Positions 53,704-63,931 are shown, numbered from the stretch's first letter. The stretch: DNA of 64,000 nt from Caballeronia cordobensis (GCF_001544575.2 NZ_FCNY02000003.1:372001-436000); one strand, 5' to 3'. Program-made: numbers and translations. Notes: a model not told the origin generated them from the sequence alone.

Positions 53704-54453
53704 ATGGATCTGGGTTTGACCGGCAAGGTCGCGATCGTCACCGGTTCGGCGCGCGGGCTAGGCGCCGCCACGGCGCGGCGTCTCGCGCAGGAAGGCGCGA
53801 AGGTCGTCATCACCGACATCAACGCTGAACTCGCGCAAGCCACCGCGACGGCGCTGCAGGACGAAGGACTGGCCGCGCACTGCGTCGTGGGCGACATCAC
53901 ACGCGAAGCCGACGTCCAGCGCGTCGTGGATGAAACGGTCGCGCATTTCGGCGGCGTGCACGTTCTAGTCAACAACGCCGGTGCGCCGCGCGACAAGTAT
54001 CTCGTGAAGATGAGCGCGGACGACTGGGACTTCGTGATGAACGTCATGCTCAAGGGCGCGTTTCTGGCCGCCCGGACCGTCATGCCGCATTTCATCGAAC
54101 AGGGCTGGGGGCGGCTCATCAACATCAGTTCGCGCGCGTATCTCGGCAACCCCACGCAGGCGAACTATTCGGCTGCCAAGGCAGGCCTGATCGGCATGGC
54201 AAAGGCGCTGTCCATGGAGGAAGGCCGCTACGGCATCACCTCGAACTGCGTCGCGCCCGGCTTCATGGAAACGGAAATGGTGCAGGCGCTTCCGACCTAC
54301 GAAACGATCAAAGAGCGCGCCGTGGCCGCCCAGCCGATCAAGCGCGTCGGACGCCCGGACGACATCGCGGACGCGGTGGCCTTCCTCGCCAGCGAGCGCG
54401 CGGGCTTTATCAGCGGCGAAGTGCTGCACGTCACCGGCGGACGCTACGGCTGA
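53704..54453 (+). CDS. SDR-family 3-hydroxyacyl-CoA dehydrogenase-like protein
   Basis: A 249-residue short-chain dehydrogenase with TGSARGLG at residues 12-19, NNAG near 90, Ser in NISSRAYLG, and Tyr/Lys in YSAAK. AGGAG precedes the ATG. Because it lies between a hydratase-2 gene and a thiolase gene, oxidation of an (R)-3-hydroxyacyl-CoA to 3-ketoacyl-CoA is the natural role (inference from context). Length and motifs are those of FabG-like SDRs. Confidence 0.88.
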   Translation: MDLGLTGKVAIVTGSARGLGAATARRLAQEGAKVVITDINAELAQATATALQDEGLAAHCVVGDITREADVQRVVDETVAHFGGVHVLVNNAGAPRDKYLVKMSADDWDFVMNVMLKGAFLAARTVMPHFIEQGWGRLINISSRAYLGNPTQANYSAAKAGLIGMAKALSMEEGRYGITSNCVAPGFMETEMVQALPTYETIKERAVAAQPIKRVGRPDDIADAVAFLASERAGFISGEVLHVTGGRYG

Positions 54454-54545
54454 TCGCGCAACGGCAGAACAGGAACGATAGCCGCCAGCGCGCGACAGGC
54501 GAGCGCTGGCGGTGCAAGATTGATGACATTGAAGAGGCATTCGAA

Positions 54546-55751
54546 ATGAAACGAGCAGCCATCGTCTCCCCGCTGCGCACCCCCGTGGGCGCGTTCGGCG
54601 GAGCGTTGAAGGGCGTTCCCGTCGAGGAACTCGGCGCCACGGTCGCGCGCGCCATCGTGGAGCGCACCGGTCTGGATCCCGCGCGCATCGATGATGTCGT
54701 GTTCGCGCAGAGCTATGCCAGCGGCGAGACGCCGTGCACCGGGCGCTGGGTCGCGCTGCAGGCGGGCTTTCCGATCGAAGTGGCGGGCATGCAGCTCGAC
54801 CGGCGCTGCGGCGGCGGCGTGCAGGCGCTGGCCACGGCGGCGATGATGGTGCAGACCGGCGCGGCCGACGTCGTCATGGCCGGCGGCGTCGAGAGCATGA
54901 GCAACGTCGAGTTCTATACGACCGACATGCGCTGGGGCAAGCGCGCGGGTTCGGTCACGATGCACGACCGGCTCGACCGCGGCCGTGAGCGCTCGCAGCC
55001 GGAAAGCCGCTTCGGCCGTATCAGCGGCATGATCGAGACGGCGGAGACGCTGGCGCGCGAGTACGACATCACGCGCGAGGCATCGGACCGCTTCGCCGCG
55101 CGCAGCCATCGGCGCGCCGCCGCCGCGCAGCAAGCCGGACATTTCGATGCCGAGATCGTTGCCGTCCCGGTGCCGCAGCGCAAGGGCGATGCGGTGATCG
55201 TGAAGCAGGACGAAGGCGTGCGCGGCGAGACGACGGCGGAGAGCCTCGCCAAGCTGCGCAGCATCATGAAGGAAGGTGTCGTCACCGCGGGCAACGCCTG
55301 CCAGCAGAACGACGCCGCGGCTGCCTGCCTGATCGTCGCCGAGGACAAGCTCGACGAGCTGGGCCTCACGCCGATGGGCTGGCTGGTCGGCTGGGCCGCC
55401 GCGGGCTGCGATCCGGCGCGCATGGGTATCGGCCCCGTGCCCGCCGTGCAGAAGGTGCTTGTGCGCACCGGGCTGACATTCGACCAGATGGATCTGATCG
55501 AGCTCAACGAGGCCTTTGCGTGTCAGGCGCTGGCCTGCGTCAAGGGCTGGGGCAGTACCATGGACGCGCTGGAAGACAGGCTCAACGTGAACGGCTCGGG
55601 CATCTCGCTGGGCCATCCCGTGGGGGCGACGGGCGTGCGCATCATGAGCACGCTGCTGCACGAAATGCAGCGCCGCGAGGCCCGCTATGGCCTGGAGACG
55701 ATGTGCATCGGCGGCGGCCAGGGCATCGCGATGATTTTCGAACGCGCCTGA
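54546..55751 (+). CDS. Thiolase (acetyl-CoA C-acetyltransferase family)
   Basis: A 401-residue thiolase. The nucleophile Cys88 lies in LDRRCGGGVQA, with NEAFACQ, the catalytic His in GHPVGATG, and Cys in CIGGGQG near the end. The Asp-Arg-Arg before Cys88 in place of the common xNxxCxSG is a variant of degradative thiolases. It cleaves 3-ketoacyl-CoA to acetyl-CoA (or propionyl-CoA) and a shortened acyl-CoA. A 92-base gap separates it from the SDR gene. Confidence 0.91.
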   Translation: MKRAAIVSPLRTPVGAFGGALKGVPVEELGATVARAIVERTGLDPARIDDVVFAQSYASGETPCTGRWVALQAGFPIEVAGMQLDRRCGGGVQALATAAMMVQTGAADVVMAGGVESMSNVEFYTTDMRWGKRAGSVTMHDRLDRGRERSQPESRFGRISGMIETAETLAREYDITREASDRFAARSHRRAAAAQQAGHFDAEIVAVPVPQRKGDAVIVKQDEGVRGETTAESLAKLRSIMKEGVVTAGNACQQNDAAAACLIVAEDKLDELGLTPMGWLVGWAAAGCDPARMGIGPVPAVQKVLVRTGLTFDQMDLIELNEAFACQALACVKGWGSTMDALEDRLNVNGSGISLGHPVGATGVRIMSTLLHEMQRREARYGLETMCIGGGQGIAMIFERA

Positions 55752-55767
55752 AGGCAGGAGACAGATC

Positions 55768-57732
55768 ATGAGCAACCTGGAATCTGGTCACGCGTCCGGT
55801 CACATCTGGCAGCCGGGCGAGCGCGAACTGCAGAACGCCGGCATCGTCACGCTGATGCGCGCGCTGGACGTGCGTTCGTATGACGAACTGATGCGCGTGT
55901 CGATCGCGGAGCCGGAGCGCTACTGGCAAACCGTGATGCGCGAATGCGCGATCGCGTGGGATGTGCCGCCCACCGGCTACGCGGACCTCTCGCGCGGCCC
56001 GCAGTTTCCGAGCTGGTTTCCCGGCGGCCGGCTCAACTGGGTCAACACGATCTATGCGTGGGCACGCCGTCCTGCCACGGCGCAGCAAAAGGCGGTGGTG
56101 GCCGAACGCGAGGACGGCAGCGTGAGCACGCTGACCTATGCGGAACTGGAGCAGCGCGTGCGCGATTTCGCGGCGGGCCTCTCGAGCCACGGTGTCAAAG
56201 AAGGCGACCGTATCGGCCTGCTGATGGAAAACGGCGTCGAAGCGACCATCTCGCTTCTGGCCATCGTGCATCTGGGCGCGCTGGTCGTGCCGCTCTTCAG
56301 CGGCTTCGGCGTCGATGCGATCGTCGCACGCCTGTCGGCCGCCGAGGCGCGTTTCGTGATCGCGTCCACGGGCTTCGCGCGCCGCACCAAGCGCGTGAAC
56401 GTGGAAGGCGCGTTGCGCGACGCATGGCGTCAGTTGCCGCTGCTCGAACATGTGGTCTGGAAGCGCGCCGAAGGCGAAACGGCGCGGGACGAACGCGACT
56501 TGGACTGGCAGGAAACTTCAGTCGCCGCGCAGGGGCAAGGCACGGACGCCGTCATCGTGACGCCCGACACGGCCTTCATGGTGATCTACACGTCCGGCAC
56601 CACGGGCAAGCCCAAAGGCGTGGTGCACACGCACGGCAGTTTCCCGATCAAAGTCGCGCACGACTCGCTGGTTCATTTCGACGTGCATCCCGGCGATGTC
56701 TACTGCTGGCCCGCCGATATGGGCTGGATCGCGGGCACGCTGGTGCTCGGCTGCGCGCTGCTGCGCGGCGCGACGCTCGTGTGCTACGACGGCGCGCCCG
56801 ATTATCCCGACTGGTCGCGCATGTCGCGCGTGGTCGAACGGCACCGGATCACGCACTTCGGTTCGGCGCCCACGCTGATTCGCGGCATGGCGAGCCACGA
56901 AGCGCTGGCGCTGGCGGGTGACCGCTCGACAGTGCGCTTGCTGATCACGGCAGGCGAAGGCATCGCGCCGGAGCACTTCAACTGGTTCCTGCAACGCTTC
57001 GGCGACGGCACGGCGCCCGTCATCAACTACACGGGCGGCACGGAGGCTTCCGGCGCCTTGCTCGCCAGCGTGCCGATCCGCCCGATTCCACCGAGCGGCT
57101 TCAACACGGTCTCGCCCGGCGTCGCGGCGGACGTGGTGAATGCCGAGGGCGAAAGCGTGACGGGTGTTGTGGGCGAACTGGCCATGCGAGCGCCCTTCGT
57201 CGGCATGACGCAATCGTTCTGGCGCGACGACGAGCGCTATCTGGAAACATACTGGCAGACCATTCCCGGAATCTGGGTGCATGGCGACCTGGCGCTGCGC
57301 ACGCCCGAGGGCAACTATTTCATGATGGGACGCTCCGACGACACGCTCAAGGTCGCCGGCAAGCGTCTCGGACCGGCCGAGGTGGAAGAAGTCGTGCTGG
57401 AACTGGCCGACGTATCCGAAGCGGCTGCCATCGGCGTGGCGGATGCCGACAAGGGGCAGAAGCTAGTCGTCTTTGTCGTGCCGAAGCCCGACGCGAGCGT
57501 CGTGGCCGCGGAGTTGACGTCGATCGTCTCGGCTCATGTCGACAAGCGCCTCGGGCGGCCGTTCCGGCCCGGCTGCGTGCATGTCGTCGCGCAATTGCCG
57601 AAGACGCGCAGCTCCAAGATCATGCGGCGCGTGATCCGCAGCGTGTATTGCGGCTTGCCGCCCGGCGATCTGTCGTCGCTGGACAATCCCGCCGCGCTCG
57701 ACGAAGTGCGCTCGGCTGCGAGCTCCGGCTGA
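55768..57732 (+). CDS. AMP-forming acyl-CoA synthetase (acetyl-CoA synthetase-like)
   Basis: A 654-residue adenylate-forming ligase. An ACS-type N-terminal extension (about residues 35-100) is followed by the P-loop YTSGTTGKPKG at 274-284, YTGGTEASG, WVHGDLA near 510, the hinge GRSDDTLKVAGKRLGPAEVEE near 530, and the catalytic Lys in KTRSSKIMRR near 616. It activates a carboxylic acid to its CoA thioester using ATP. AGGAG precedes the ATG, 16 bases after the thiolase stop. The acid is presumably the product of ester cleavage in the island (inference). Confidence 0.92.
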   Translation: MSNLESGHASGHIWQPGERELQNAGIVTLMRALDVRSYDELMRVSIAEPERYWQTVMRECAIAWDVPPTGYADLSRGPQFPSWFPGGRLNWVNTIYAWARRPATAQQKAVVAEREDGSVSTLTYAELEQRVRDFAAGLSSHGVKEGDRIGLLMENGVEATISLLAIVHLGALVVPLFSGFGVDAIVARLSAAEARFVIASTGFARRTKRVNVEGALRDAWRQLPLLEHVVWKRAEGETARDERDLDWQETSVAAQGQGTDAVIVTPDTAFMVIYTSGTTGKPKGVVHTHGSFPIKVAHDSLVHFDVHPGDVYCWPADMGWIAGTLVLGCALLRGATLVCYDGAPDYPDWSRMSRVVERHRITHFGSAPTLIRGMASHEALALAGDRSTVRLLITAGEGIAPEHFNWFLQRFGDGTAPVINYTGGTEASGALLASVPIRPIPPSGFNTVSPGVAADVVNAEGESVTGVVGELAMRAPFVGMTQSFWRDDERYLETYWQTIPGIWVHGDLALRTPEGNYFMMGRSDDTLKVAGKRLGPAEVEEVVLELADVSEAAAIGVADADKGQKLVVFVVPKPDASVVAAELTSIVSAHVDKRLGRPFRPGCVHVVAQLPKTRSSKIMRRVIRSVYCGLPPGDLSSLDNPAALDEVRSAASSG

Positions 57733-57813
57733 CTCACCGTCTGGACATCCAACGATGTGTGCGCGTGCGAGGCGCAATCGGAACTGCTACCTGATCGAAA
57801 ACGTGAACAAGAC

Positions 57814-58995
57814 ATGAAAGTACTCGAAGGCATCAAGGTCCTCGATTTCGGACGCTTCATCGCCGGGCCGTTCTGTTCGGCGCTGCTGGCCGATTATGGC
57901 GCCGACGTCATCCGCATCGACCGCGTCGGCGGCGGCGAAGACCGCTTCATCGTGCCCGTGACCGAACAGGGCGAAGGCGCGTTGTTCCTGCAGGTCAACC
58001 GCAACAAGCGCTCCATGACGCTCGACCTCGATAGTCCCGAGGGGCGCGACATCGTGCGCAAGCTGGTGGCCGACGCCGACGTGGTGATCGCCAACATGCC
58101 GCCCCGCACGCTCAAGAGCCTGGGCCTGGATTACGAGAGCCTTTGCGAGATCAGGCGCGACATCATCCTCGTCGCCTCCAACGCGTTCGGCAACAGCGAG
58201 GCCGTGCGCGACCGCGTGGGCTTCGACGGCGTCGGCCAGGCCCTGAGCGGCGCGGTCTACATCGCGGGCACGCCCGACCGGCCGCAAAAGGCCATGGTGC
58301 CCGTGGTGGACTTCGCCACGGCGTTTTCCTGCGCGCTCGGGGTCATGCTGGCGCTCTACGAACGTCAGCGCAGCGGCATGGGTCAGGAAGTCACCGCCTC
58401 GCTGCTGTGCACGGGCCTGAACATGGCAAGCGGCGCGCTGATCGAGGAAGCGTTGCTCGGCCTGGACCGCCAGGCCACGCTGAATCGCGCATCAGGTTAT
58501 GCGCCGTCCGACATCTTCAAGGCGAAGGACGGATGGTTCATCACCCAGGTCATCGGACGGCCGATGTTCAAGCGCTGGACTCAACTGATCGGCCAGCCGG
58601 AACTGCTCGACGATCCGCGTTTTGCCGACGACACGCTACGTGGCGAGAATGGCGAAATCCTGAGCGATCTCATGAGCCGATGGTGTGCGGACAAGACGCA
58701 GGCCGAGGCGCTCCGCGCGCTGGAGACGGCCCGCATTCCGGCGAGCCCTGTCAACTCGCCGCGCCAGGTGCTGGAGGACGACACCATCAAGGCCGCGGAT
58801 GTGATTCGCTGGATGGACTATCCTGGCGCGCCGAAGAAGGTGCCGATCTTCGCCACACCCGTTTCGCTGTCACGCACGCCGCCGGAAATCCATACCCGGC
58901 CGCCGCTGACGGGCGAGCATACCGAGGAGATTCTGGCCGGGCTCGGACTCGATGCCCAGATGGTCGCCGATTTGCGGTCGCGCAAGATCGTCTGA
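57814..58995 (+). CDS. Family III CoA transferase (CaiB/BaiF type)
   Basis: A 393-residue family III CoA transferase: ILDFGRFIAGPFCSALLADYGADVIRID-type N-terminus, NRNKRSMTLDL near residue 63, and the catalytic Asp166 in VVDFATAF. It moves CoA from a CoA thioester product to a fresh acid, saving ATP. The internal ATG was chosen because the family begins near MKVLEGIKVLDFG. It is last in the MaoC operon. Both a ligase and this transferase in one operon suggest first activation by ligase and recycling afterwards. Confidence 0.9.
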   Translation: MKVLEGIKVLDFGRFIAGPFCSALLADYGADVIRIDRVGGGEDRFIVPVTEQGEGALFLQVNRNKRSMTLDLDSPEGRDIVRKLVADADVVIANMPPRTLKSLGLDYESLCEIRRDIILVASNAFGNSEAVRDRVGFDGVGQALSGAVYIAGTPDRPQKAMVPVVDFATAFSCALGVMLALYERQRSGMGQEVTASLLCTGLNMASGALIEEALLGLDRQATLNRASGYAPSDIFKAKDGWFITQVIGRPMFKRWTQLIGQPELLDDPRFADDTLRGENGEILSDLMSRWCADKTQAEALRALETARIPASPVNSPRQVLEDDTIKAADVIRWMDYPGAPKKVPIFATPVSLSRTPPEIHTRPPLTGEHTEEILAGLGLDAQMVADLRSRKIV

Positions 58996-59507
58996 CGGGG
59001 CTCAGGCGCCAGGTAGCATCAACGGCGTGGTGCTGAAGCGTTCGAACGCATCGAAACTTCGGAGTGCATTGGAAGATGCAATCTGACTGGATATAGCGTC
59101 CCCGCATATCCCTTCCGTACATACATCAGAAATCCCCTCCTTCACACAGGGCGCCGCGACGCCCACTCTCCTGCCAACCGGAAGCCGGTTAGCGCGTGCC
59201 GGACAGATTCGTCACCGTCGAATCGAGACTTCGGAAACGCTCAATTGGCTTGCCGTGGACATGCTCTTACTCTAGTCGTGACGAATCGGATTCGCTTCGA
59301 ATTCCCCGTACAGGCAGCAGCCGGGAACCACAGCAGATTCGTCCGCGAGTGCAACAGTTTGCGTGGCTGTAATCGACACACTTCAAAGAGCCGGGCCCAG
59401 CCCGTCGACGAGCAACAGCGGAATCGCGAGCAGGTTCGTCGCGCCCGTCGCACCTCCCGACGATCTGCCCGGCTACAAGACCTGCACAACAAAGGTAAGG
59501 AGACAAC
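58996..59507. other. 512-base gene-free stretch before the MFS/GMC/ALDH operon
   Basis: No gene was recognised. Short dyads: GCGTTCGAACGC at 59038-59049 and CGAATC-G-GATTCG at 59282-59294, the latter in an AT-richer part that probably includes the downstream promoter. A TTCCGTAC half-motif at 59113-59120 lacks the GGAA arm. Base composition falls after about 59120 compared with flanking genes. Confidence 0.4.
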
Positions 59508-60794
59508 GTGAGTCAAGCAACGCCGCCGGTCCGCAGCAGTCTATTCGTTATCCTTCTCTGTTTTCTGACCCTCGTAGCCGACGGCTACGATCTGATCGTG
59601 TACGGGACGACCGTTCCGCATCTGCTGAACGAACCCGGCTGGCATCTCAGCCCCGCCGGCGCGGGCATGATCGGAAGCTGGACGCTGGTCGGCCTGATGG
59701 TCGGACTGGCGGCGGCAGGACCGCTGACCGATAGCATCGGACGGCGTCGCCTGCTCATGGCGGGTGTCCTCTGGTTCTCCGTGGGTTCGATCGTCTGCGC
59801 GCTCGCGACCTCGCCGACGTTCCTGGGCGCAGCGCGCTTCGTCACCGGCATCGGCATGGGCGGCGTCGTGCCTTCGGCGGTCGCGCTGTCGGTCGAGTAC
59901 GCGCCAAAGTCGCGGCGCCAGCTATACAACGCGCTGACCCTGACTGGCTACTCGGTGGGCGGCATCGTGTCCGCGTTGCTCGCCATCGCATTGCTTCACG
60001 AGCATGGGTGGCGCACCTTGTACGCACTCGGCGCGTTCTACGCACTGATCCTTCCGGTGATGTACTTCTTTCTTCCCGAGTCGGTGGACTTTCTCGTCGA
60101 TCGTGGCCGGCTCGACGAGGCACGCAAGCTCGCAACCCGGTATTCGCTCGATTTCGACCAGATCCTGCGCGACAAGCACGCGCAGCGCGCGCCGCTCGAT
60201 GGCGTGCGAGCGAAAAGCGGATATCAACTGGTGCTTTCTCGCGAATTTCGCGCGACCGCGCTGCTGCTCGCGTTCATGACGTTCTGTGTCCAGCTCATCA
60301 TCTACGGGCTCAATGCGTGGCTGCCTCAGTTGATGCGTTCGGCCGGCTATCCGCTCGGCTCGTCGCTGCAGTTCCTGCTGGTGATGCAACTGGGCGCCGT
60401 CGTGGGCATGCTCGGCGGCGCGTGGCTGGCCGATCGCCTCGGATCGAGACACGTGATGCTTCCGTTTCTCGTCATCGGCGGACTGTCGTTGATCGCGCTG
60501 AGCCAGAAGCTCGATTTCGCATGGCTGATGCTCGCCGTGTTCGGCGCCGGGCTCGGTTCGATCGGCACCAGCAGCCTGATCTACGGTTACATCGCCGCGC
60601 ATTTCCCGGCGGCGTGCAGAGGGTCCGCGCTTGGCGGCGCGCAGGCCATCGGGCGCTTCGGCTCGATTCTGGGACCGATGATCGGCGGCTGGATCGTCGG
60701 GTCCAACCTCGGGCTGCACTGGAACTTCTATGCGTTCGCGATCCCCGCCGTCATTGCGGCGACGATCGTCCCGTTGATCCCGAAGGCGCAATAA
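59508..60794 (+). CDS. MFS transporter, aromatic acid:H+ symporter (AAHS) type
   Basis: A 428-residue inner-membrane symporter with about 12 hydrophobic segments. DGYDLIVYGTTVPHLL in the first helix is the AAHS hallmark (PcaK, BenK, MhpT) with its Asp/Tyr, and GPLTDSIGRRRLLM is the MFS loop 2-3 motif. The start is GTG with AAGGAG five bases before it. First of a three-gene operon with a GMC oxidoreductase and an aldehyde dehydrogenase, so the imported compound or its product is probably an alcohol oxidised to an acid. Confidence 0.88.
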   Translation: MSQATPPVRSSLFVILLCFLTLVADGYDLIVYGTTVPHLLNEPGWHLSPAGAGMIGSWTLVGLMVGLAAAGPLTDSIGRRRLLMAGVLWFSVGSIVCALATSPTFLGAARFVTGIGMGGVVPSAVALSVEYAPKSRRQLYNALTLTGYSVGGIVSALLAIALLHEHGWRTLYALGAFYALILPVMYFFLPESVDFLVDRGRLDEARKLATRYSLDFDQILRDKHAQRAPLDGVRAKSGYQLVLSREFRATALLLAFMTFCVQLIIYGLNAWLPQLMRSAGYPLGSSLQFLLVMQLGAVVGMLGGAWLADRLGSRHVMLPFLVIGGLSLIALSQKLDFAWLMLAVFGAGLGSIGTSSLIYGYIAAHFPAACRGSALGGAQAIGRFGSILGPMIGGWIVGSNLGLHWNFYAFAIPAVIAATIVPLIPKAQ

Positions 60795-60805
60795 GAGCCG
60801 CTTCG

Positions 60806-62428
60806 ATGGAAATCTACGACTACATCGTGGTGGGCGCGGGCTCGTCGGGCTGTGTGGTGGCGAGCCGCCTGTCCGAAGATCCCGCCGTTCGCGTGCTGCT
60901 CGTCGAAGCCGGTCCGGACATGAACACCTTCTGGGTGCGCACGCCTGCGGGCGGCGGCAAGCTGTTCATGGACAGGCGCTTCAACTGGGCGTTCGATACC
61001 GAGCCCGTGCCGACGCTCGGCGGACGCACCGTGTACTGGCCGCGCGGCAAGGGACTCGGCGGCAGCAGCTCGATCAACGGGATGATCTACATGCGCGGCC
61101 AGCCGGGCGACTTCGACCACTGGGCCGCGCTCGGCAACCCTGGCTGGAGCTGGGCCGAGGTGCTGCCCTACTTTGTGCGATCGGAGACGAATCAGCGCGG
61201 CGCGAACGATTATCACGGCGCCCAGGGTCCGCTGCACGTGAGCGACGCCGCGATCACGCACCCGACTGCCGACGACTTCATCGCCGCCGCGCAGCAGATC
61301 GGCATTCGCCGCAGCGAGGATCTCAACGGACCGCCGCACGAAGGCGTCGCGTACCGGCAATACACGATCCGCAACGGCCGCCGCCACACCTCGTATAACG
61401 CGTTCATCGAACCCGTGCGCCATCGTGGCAACCTGACCGTCCGCACGGGCGTGCGCGTGACGCGTGTGGCGCTGGAATCCGGCGAGGCGACCGGCATCGA
61501 GGTGCTCGAACGGGGCGAGCGGCGCATGATTGCCGCCACGCGAGAGGTGATCCTGTCGGGCGGCGCCCTCGCCTCGCCCCACCTGCTGATGCTGTCGGGC
61601 ATCGGCGATGCCGCGGAACTGCGCCGGCACGGCATCGCCGCGACAGTCGAGTCTCCCGGCGTGGGCCGCAACCTGCAGGATCACTGGTTCGGCTCGTTCG
61701 CGTGGCGCGTCACGCCGGGAAGCTCGTACAACCACCGTCTGCGCGGGCTGCGGAAGTATCTGGAGGGCGCGCGCTACCTGCTCACGCGCGGCGGTTATCT
61801 CGCGATCGGCGCGGCCCCCGTGACGGCCTATGCGCGCAGCGAGCCCGGACGCCCCGAAGCGGACCTGCAACTCACGGTGAGTCCGATGACCTTCAAGTTC
61901 GACGCGTCCGGCGAGCCGGTCGTCGACGATTTCCCTGCCATCGGCGGATCGATGGTTCTGCTGACACCCGACTCGCGCGGCCATATGGCGCTCAAGTCGT
62001 CCGACCCGCTGCAAGCGCCCGCGTTTCATCCGAACTACCTGAGCGACGCGGGAGACATCCGCCGTTCGATCGCGGGCCTGCGGATGATGCGGCGCATTGC
62101 CGAAGCCGCACCGCTCGCGTCGCGGATCATTCACGAACTCGTGCCGGGCGCGCCGGCCACGACCGACGAGCAATTGCTGGCGCATCTCAGGACGAACGGC
62201 AACAGCGGCTGGCATCAGGTCGGCACGTGCCGGATGGGCGTCGACGAAAGGGCCGTCGTCGATCCCCGGCTGCGCGTGCACGGCGTCGGCAGGCTGCGTG
62301 TCGTCGACGCGTCCATCATGCCGCGAATCGTGGCGGGCAACACCAACGCGGCCTGCATCATGATCGGCGAAAAGGGCGCCGACATGATCCGCGCGGACGC
62401 CGCCCCGCCCCGCGCGGTTTCTATCTGA
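60806..62428 (+). CDS. GMC-family alcohol oxidoreductase (choline dehydrogenase-like)
   Basis: A 540-residue FAD enzyme of the glucose-methanol-choline family. The FAD motif GAGSSG is at residues 10-15, VEAGP near 33, the GMC signature [26 protein letters not shown] spans about 72-97, [16 protein letters not shown] lies near 252, and the catalytic His is in [12 protein letters not shown], with the second base position in GNTNAA. It oxidises a primary alcohol to an aldehyde. Eleven bases separate it from the MFS gene, and the aldehyde dehydrogenase follows. Confidence 0.92.
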   Translation: MEIYDYIVVGAGSSGCVVASRLSEDPAVRVLLVEAGPDMNTFWVRTPAGGGKLFMDRRFNWAFDTEPVPTLGGRTVYWPRGKGLGGSSSINGMIYMRGQPGDFDHWAALGNPGWSWAEVLPYFVRSETNQRGANDYHGAQGPLHVSDAAITHPTADDFIAAAQQIGIRRSEDLNGPPHEGVAYRQYTIRNGRRHTSYNAFIEPVRHRGNLTVRTGVRVTRVALESGEATGIEVLERGERRMIAATREVILSGGALASPHLLMLSGIGDAAELRRHGIAATVESPGVGRNLQDHWFGSFAWRVTPGSSYNHRLRGLRKYLEGARYLLTRGGYLAIGAAPVTAYARSEPGRPEADLQLTVSPMTFKFDASGEPVVDDFPAIGGSMVLLTPDSRGHMALKSSDPLQAPAFHPNYLSDAGDIRRSIAGLRMMRRIAEAAPLASRIIHELVPGAPATTDEQLLAHLRTNGNSGWHQVGTCRMGVDERAVVDPRLRVHGVGRLRVVDASIMPRIVAGNTNAACIMIGEKGADMIRADAAPPRAVSI

Positions 62429-62452
62429 ACTCCTCATTCAGGAAAGGCTTTC

Positions 62453-63931
62453 ATGCAAGCAACCGAACGAACGATTCCGCTGAGGCATCCCGACGCCTTC
62501 TACATCGATGGCCATTGGATGCCCGCGCCCCACTCCGACACCTTCGAGGTGCTCGACTGCAGCACGGAACGCGTCGCGGCGCACGTCGCGCGAGCCGATG
62601 CGGAAATCGCCGCGCGTGCGATCGACGCCGCGCGCCGCGCCTTCGACCGTGGGCCATGGCCGCGCATGACGCCGGGCGAGCGCTCGGTCTATCTGGAAAA
62701 AATTGCGCAACGCCTGGAAGAAGCGAACGACGCGTTCGCGCGCGGCTGGAGCATCGAATCGGGCATCCTGCAGCGGATCGCCAAACCGCGCATCGGCCAG
62801 TTTCTCGGCGCGGCGTTTCGCCAGTACGCCGCGATGGCCGAGACGTATCCGTTCGTCGAACCGCGCCGCTCAGCCACCGGACATCAGGCTTACGCGGTGA
62901 AGGAACCGGCCGGCGTGGTACTTGCGATCGTTCCCTGGAACGGTCCTGCCGCACTGCTCGCCTACAAGGTCGCGCCGGCGCTGCTCGCGGGCTGCACGGT
63001 CGTCGTCAAGCCGTCGCCGGAAGCGCCCACGTCGGCGTATCTGTTCGCGCAGATCTGTGACGAGATCGGCTTGCTGCCCGGTGTCGTCAACGTCCTGACG
63101 GCCGACCGCGACGTATCCGAAACGATGGTCCGCAATCCGGCCGTCGACAAGATCACCTTTACCGGCTCGACATCGGCTGGCCGCAGCATCAGCGAGGCGG
63201 CAGCCGGCCGGATCGCGCGCGTCACGCTGGAACTGGGCGACAAATCGGCGGCGCTCGTTCTCGACGATTACGACATCGACGCGGCGGCCCAGGCGCTCGG
63301 CCAACCGTACTTCAGCTATCTGACCGGCCAGGTGTGCCACAGCCTGACGCGCATCATCGTTCCGCGCGCGAAGCACGACACCATGGTGGAAGCGTTGAGC
63401 GCGGCCGCGCGTGCGATGGTGCCCGGCGATCCCTTCGACGACGGCACGACGGTCGGTCCGCTTGCGACTGCGCGCCAGCGCGACACCGTCGAGCGCTACG
63501 TGGCCAAGGGCATCGCCGAAGGTGCGACGCTCGCCGCTGGCGGTGCGCGTCCGCGCCATTTGTCGCGCGGCTTCTTTTTCGAGCCGACGGTGTTCGGGAA
63601 TGTCGACAACCGGGCGGCCATCGCGCAGGAAGAGATCTTCGGACCCGTGCTCTCGGTGATCGCCGCGGACAGCGAAGCGCATGCGATCGAACTCGCCAAC
63701 GATTCCATCTTCGGGTTGAACGCCGTGGTGTTTACGTCCGACGCCGGGCGTGCACTGAATGTGGCACGGCGGCTGCGCACCGGCAGCGTCGGTCATAATG
63801 CGTCGCGCACCGACTTCTCGATCGGCTTCGGCGGGTTCAAGCAATCTGGTATTGGGCGCGAGGGCGGCGTCGAAGGGCTGAATGCGTTCGTCGAATCGAA
63901 GACCATCGTGCTCGACCAGCCGCTGGCATAA
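62453..63931 (+). CDS. Aldehyde dehydrogenase
   Basis: A 492-residue NAD(P)-dependent aldehyde dehydrogenase. VLAIVPWNGPAALLAYKVAPALLAG near residue 155 and KPSPEAPTSA bind the cofactor. The general-base Glu is in VTLELGDKSA near 262, where the usual ELGGK reads ELGDK. The nucleophile Cys lies in TGQVCHS near 297. The C-terminal GGFKQSGIGREGG is normal. It converts the aldehyde from the GMC enzyme to an acid. Only 24 bases separate the two genes. Confidence 0.92.
   Translation: MQATERTIPLRHPDAFYIDGHWMPAPHSDTFEVLDCSTERVAAHVARADAEIAARAIDAARRAFDRGPWPRMTPGERSVYLEKIAQRLEEANDAFARGWSIESGILQRIAKPRIGQFLGAAFRQYAAMAETYPFVEPRRSATGHQAYAVKEPAGVVLAIVPWNGPAALLAYKVAPALLAGCTVVVKPSPEAPTSAYLFAQICDEIGLLPGVVNVLTADRDVSETMVRNPAVDKITFTGSTSAGRSISEAAAGRIARVTLELGDKSAALVLDDYDIDAAAQALGQPYFSYLTGQVCHSLTRIIVPRAKHDTMVEALSAAARAMVPGDPFDDGTTVGPLATARQRDTVERYVAKGIAEGATLAAGGARPRHLSRGFFFEPTVFGNVDNRAAIAQEEIFGPVLSVIAADSEAHAIELANDSIFGLNAVVFTSDAGRALNVARRLRTGSVGHNASRTDFSIGFGGFKQSGIGREGGVEGLNAFVESKTIVLDQPLA

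Noticed and set aside
59113..59129. TTCCGTAC element upstream of the AAHS/GMC/ALDH operon
   Set aside because: Only the left half of the island operator is present; the CTTTGRAA part is missing, so I did not count that operon in the regulon.
60728..62437. A 569-codon open frame opposite the GMC oxidoreductase
   Set aside because: Complementary to a gene with full catalytic motifs; composition is that of a shadow frame.
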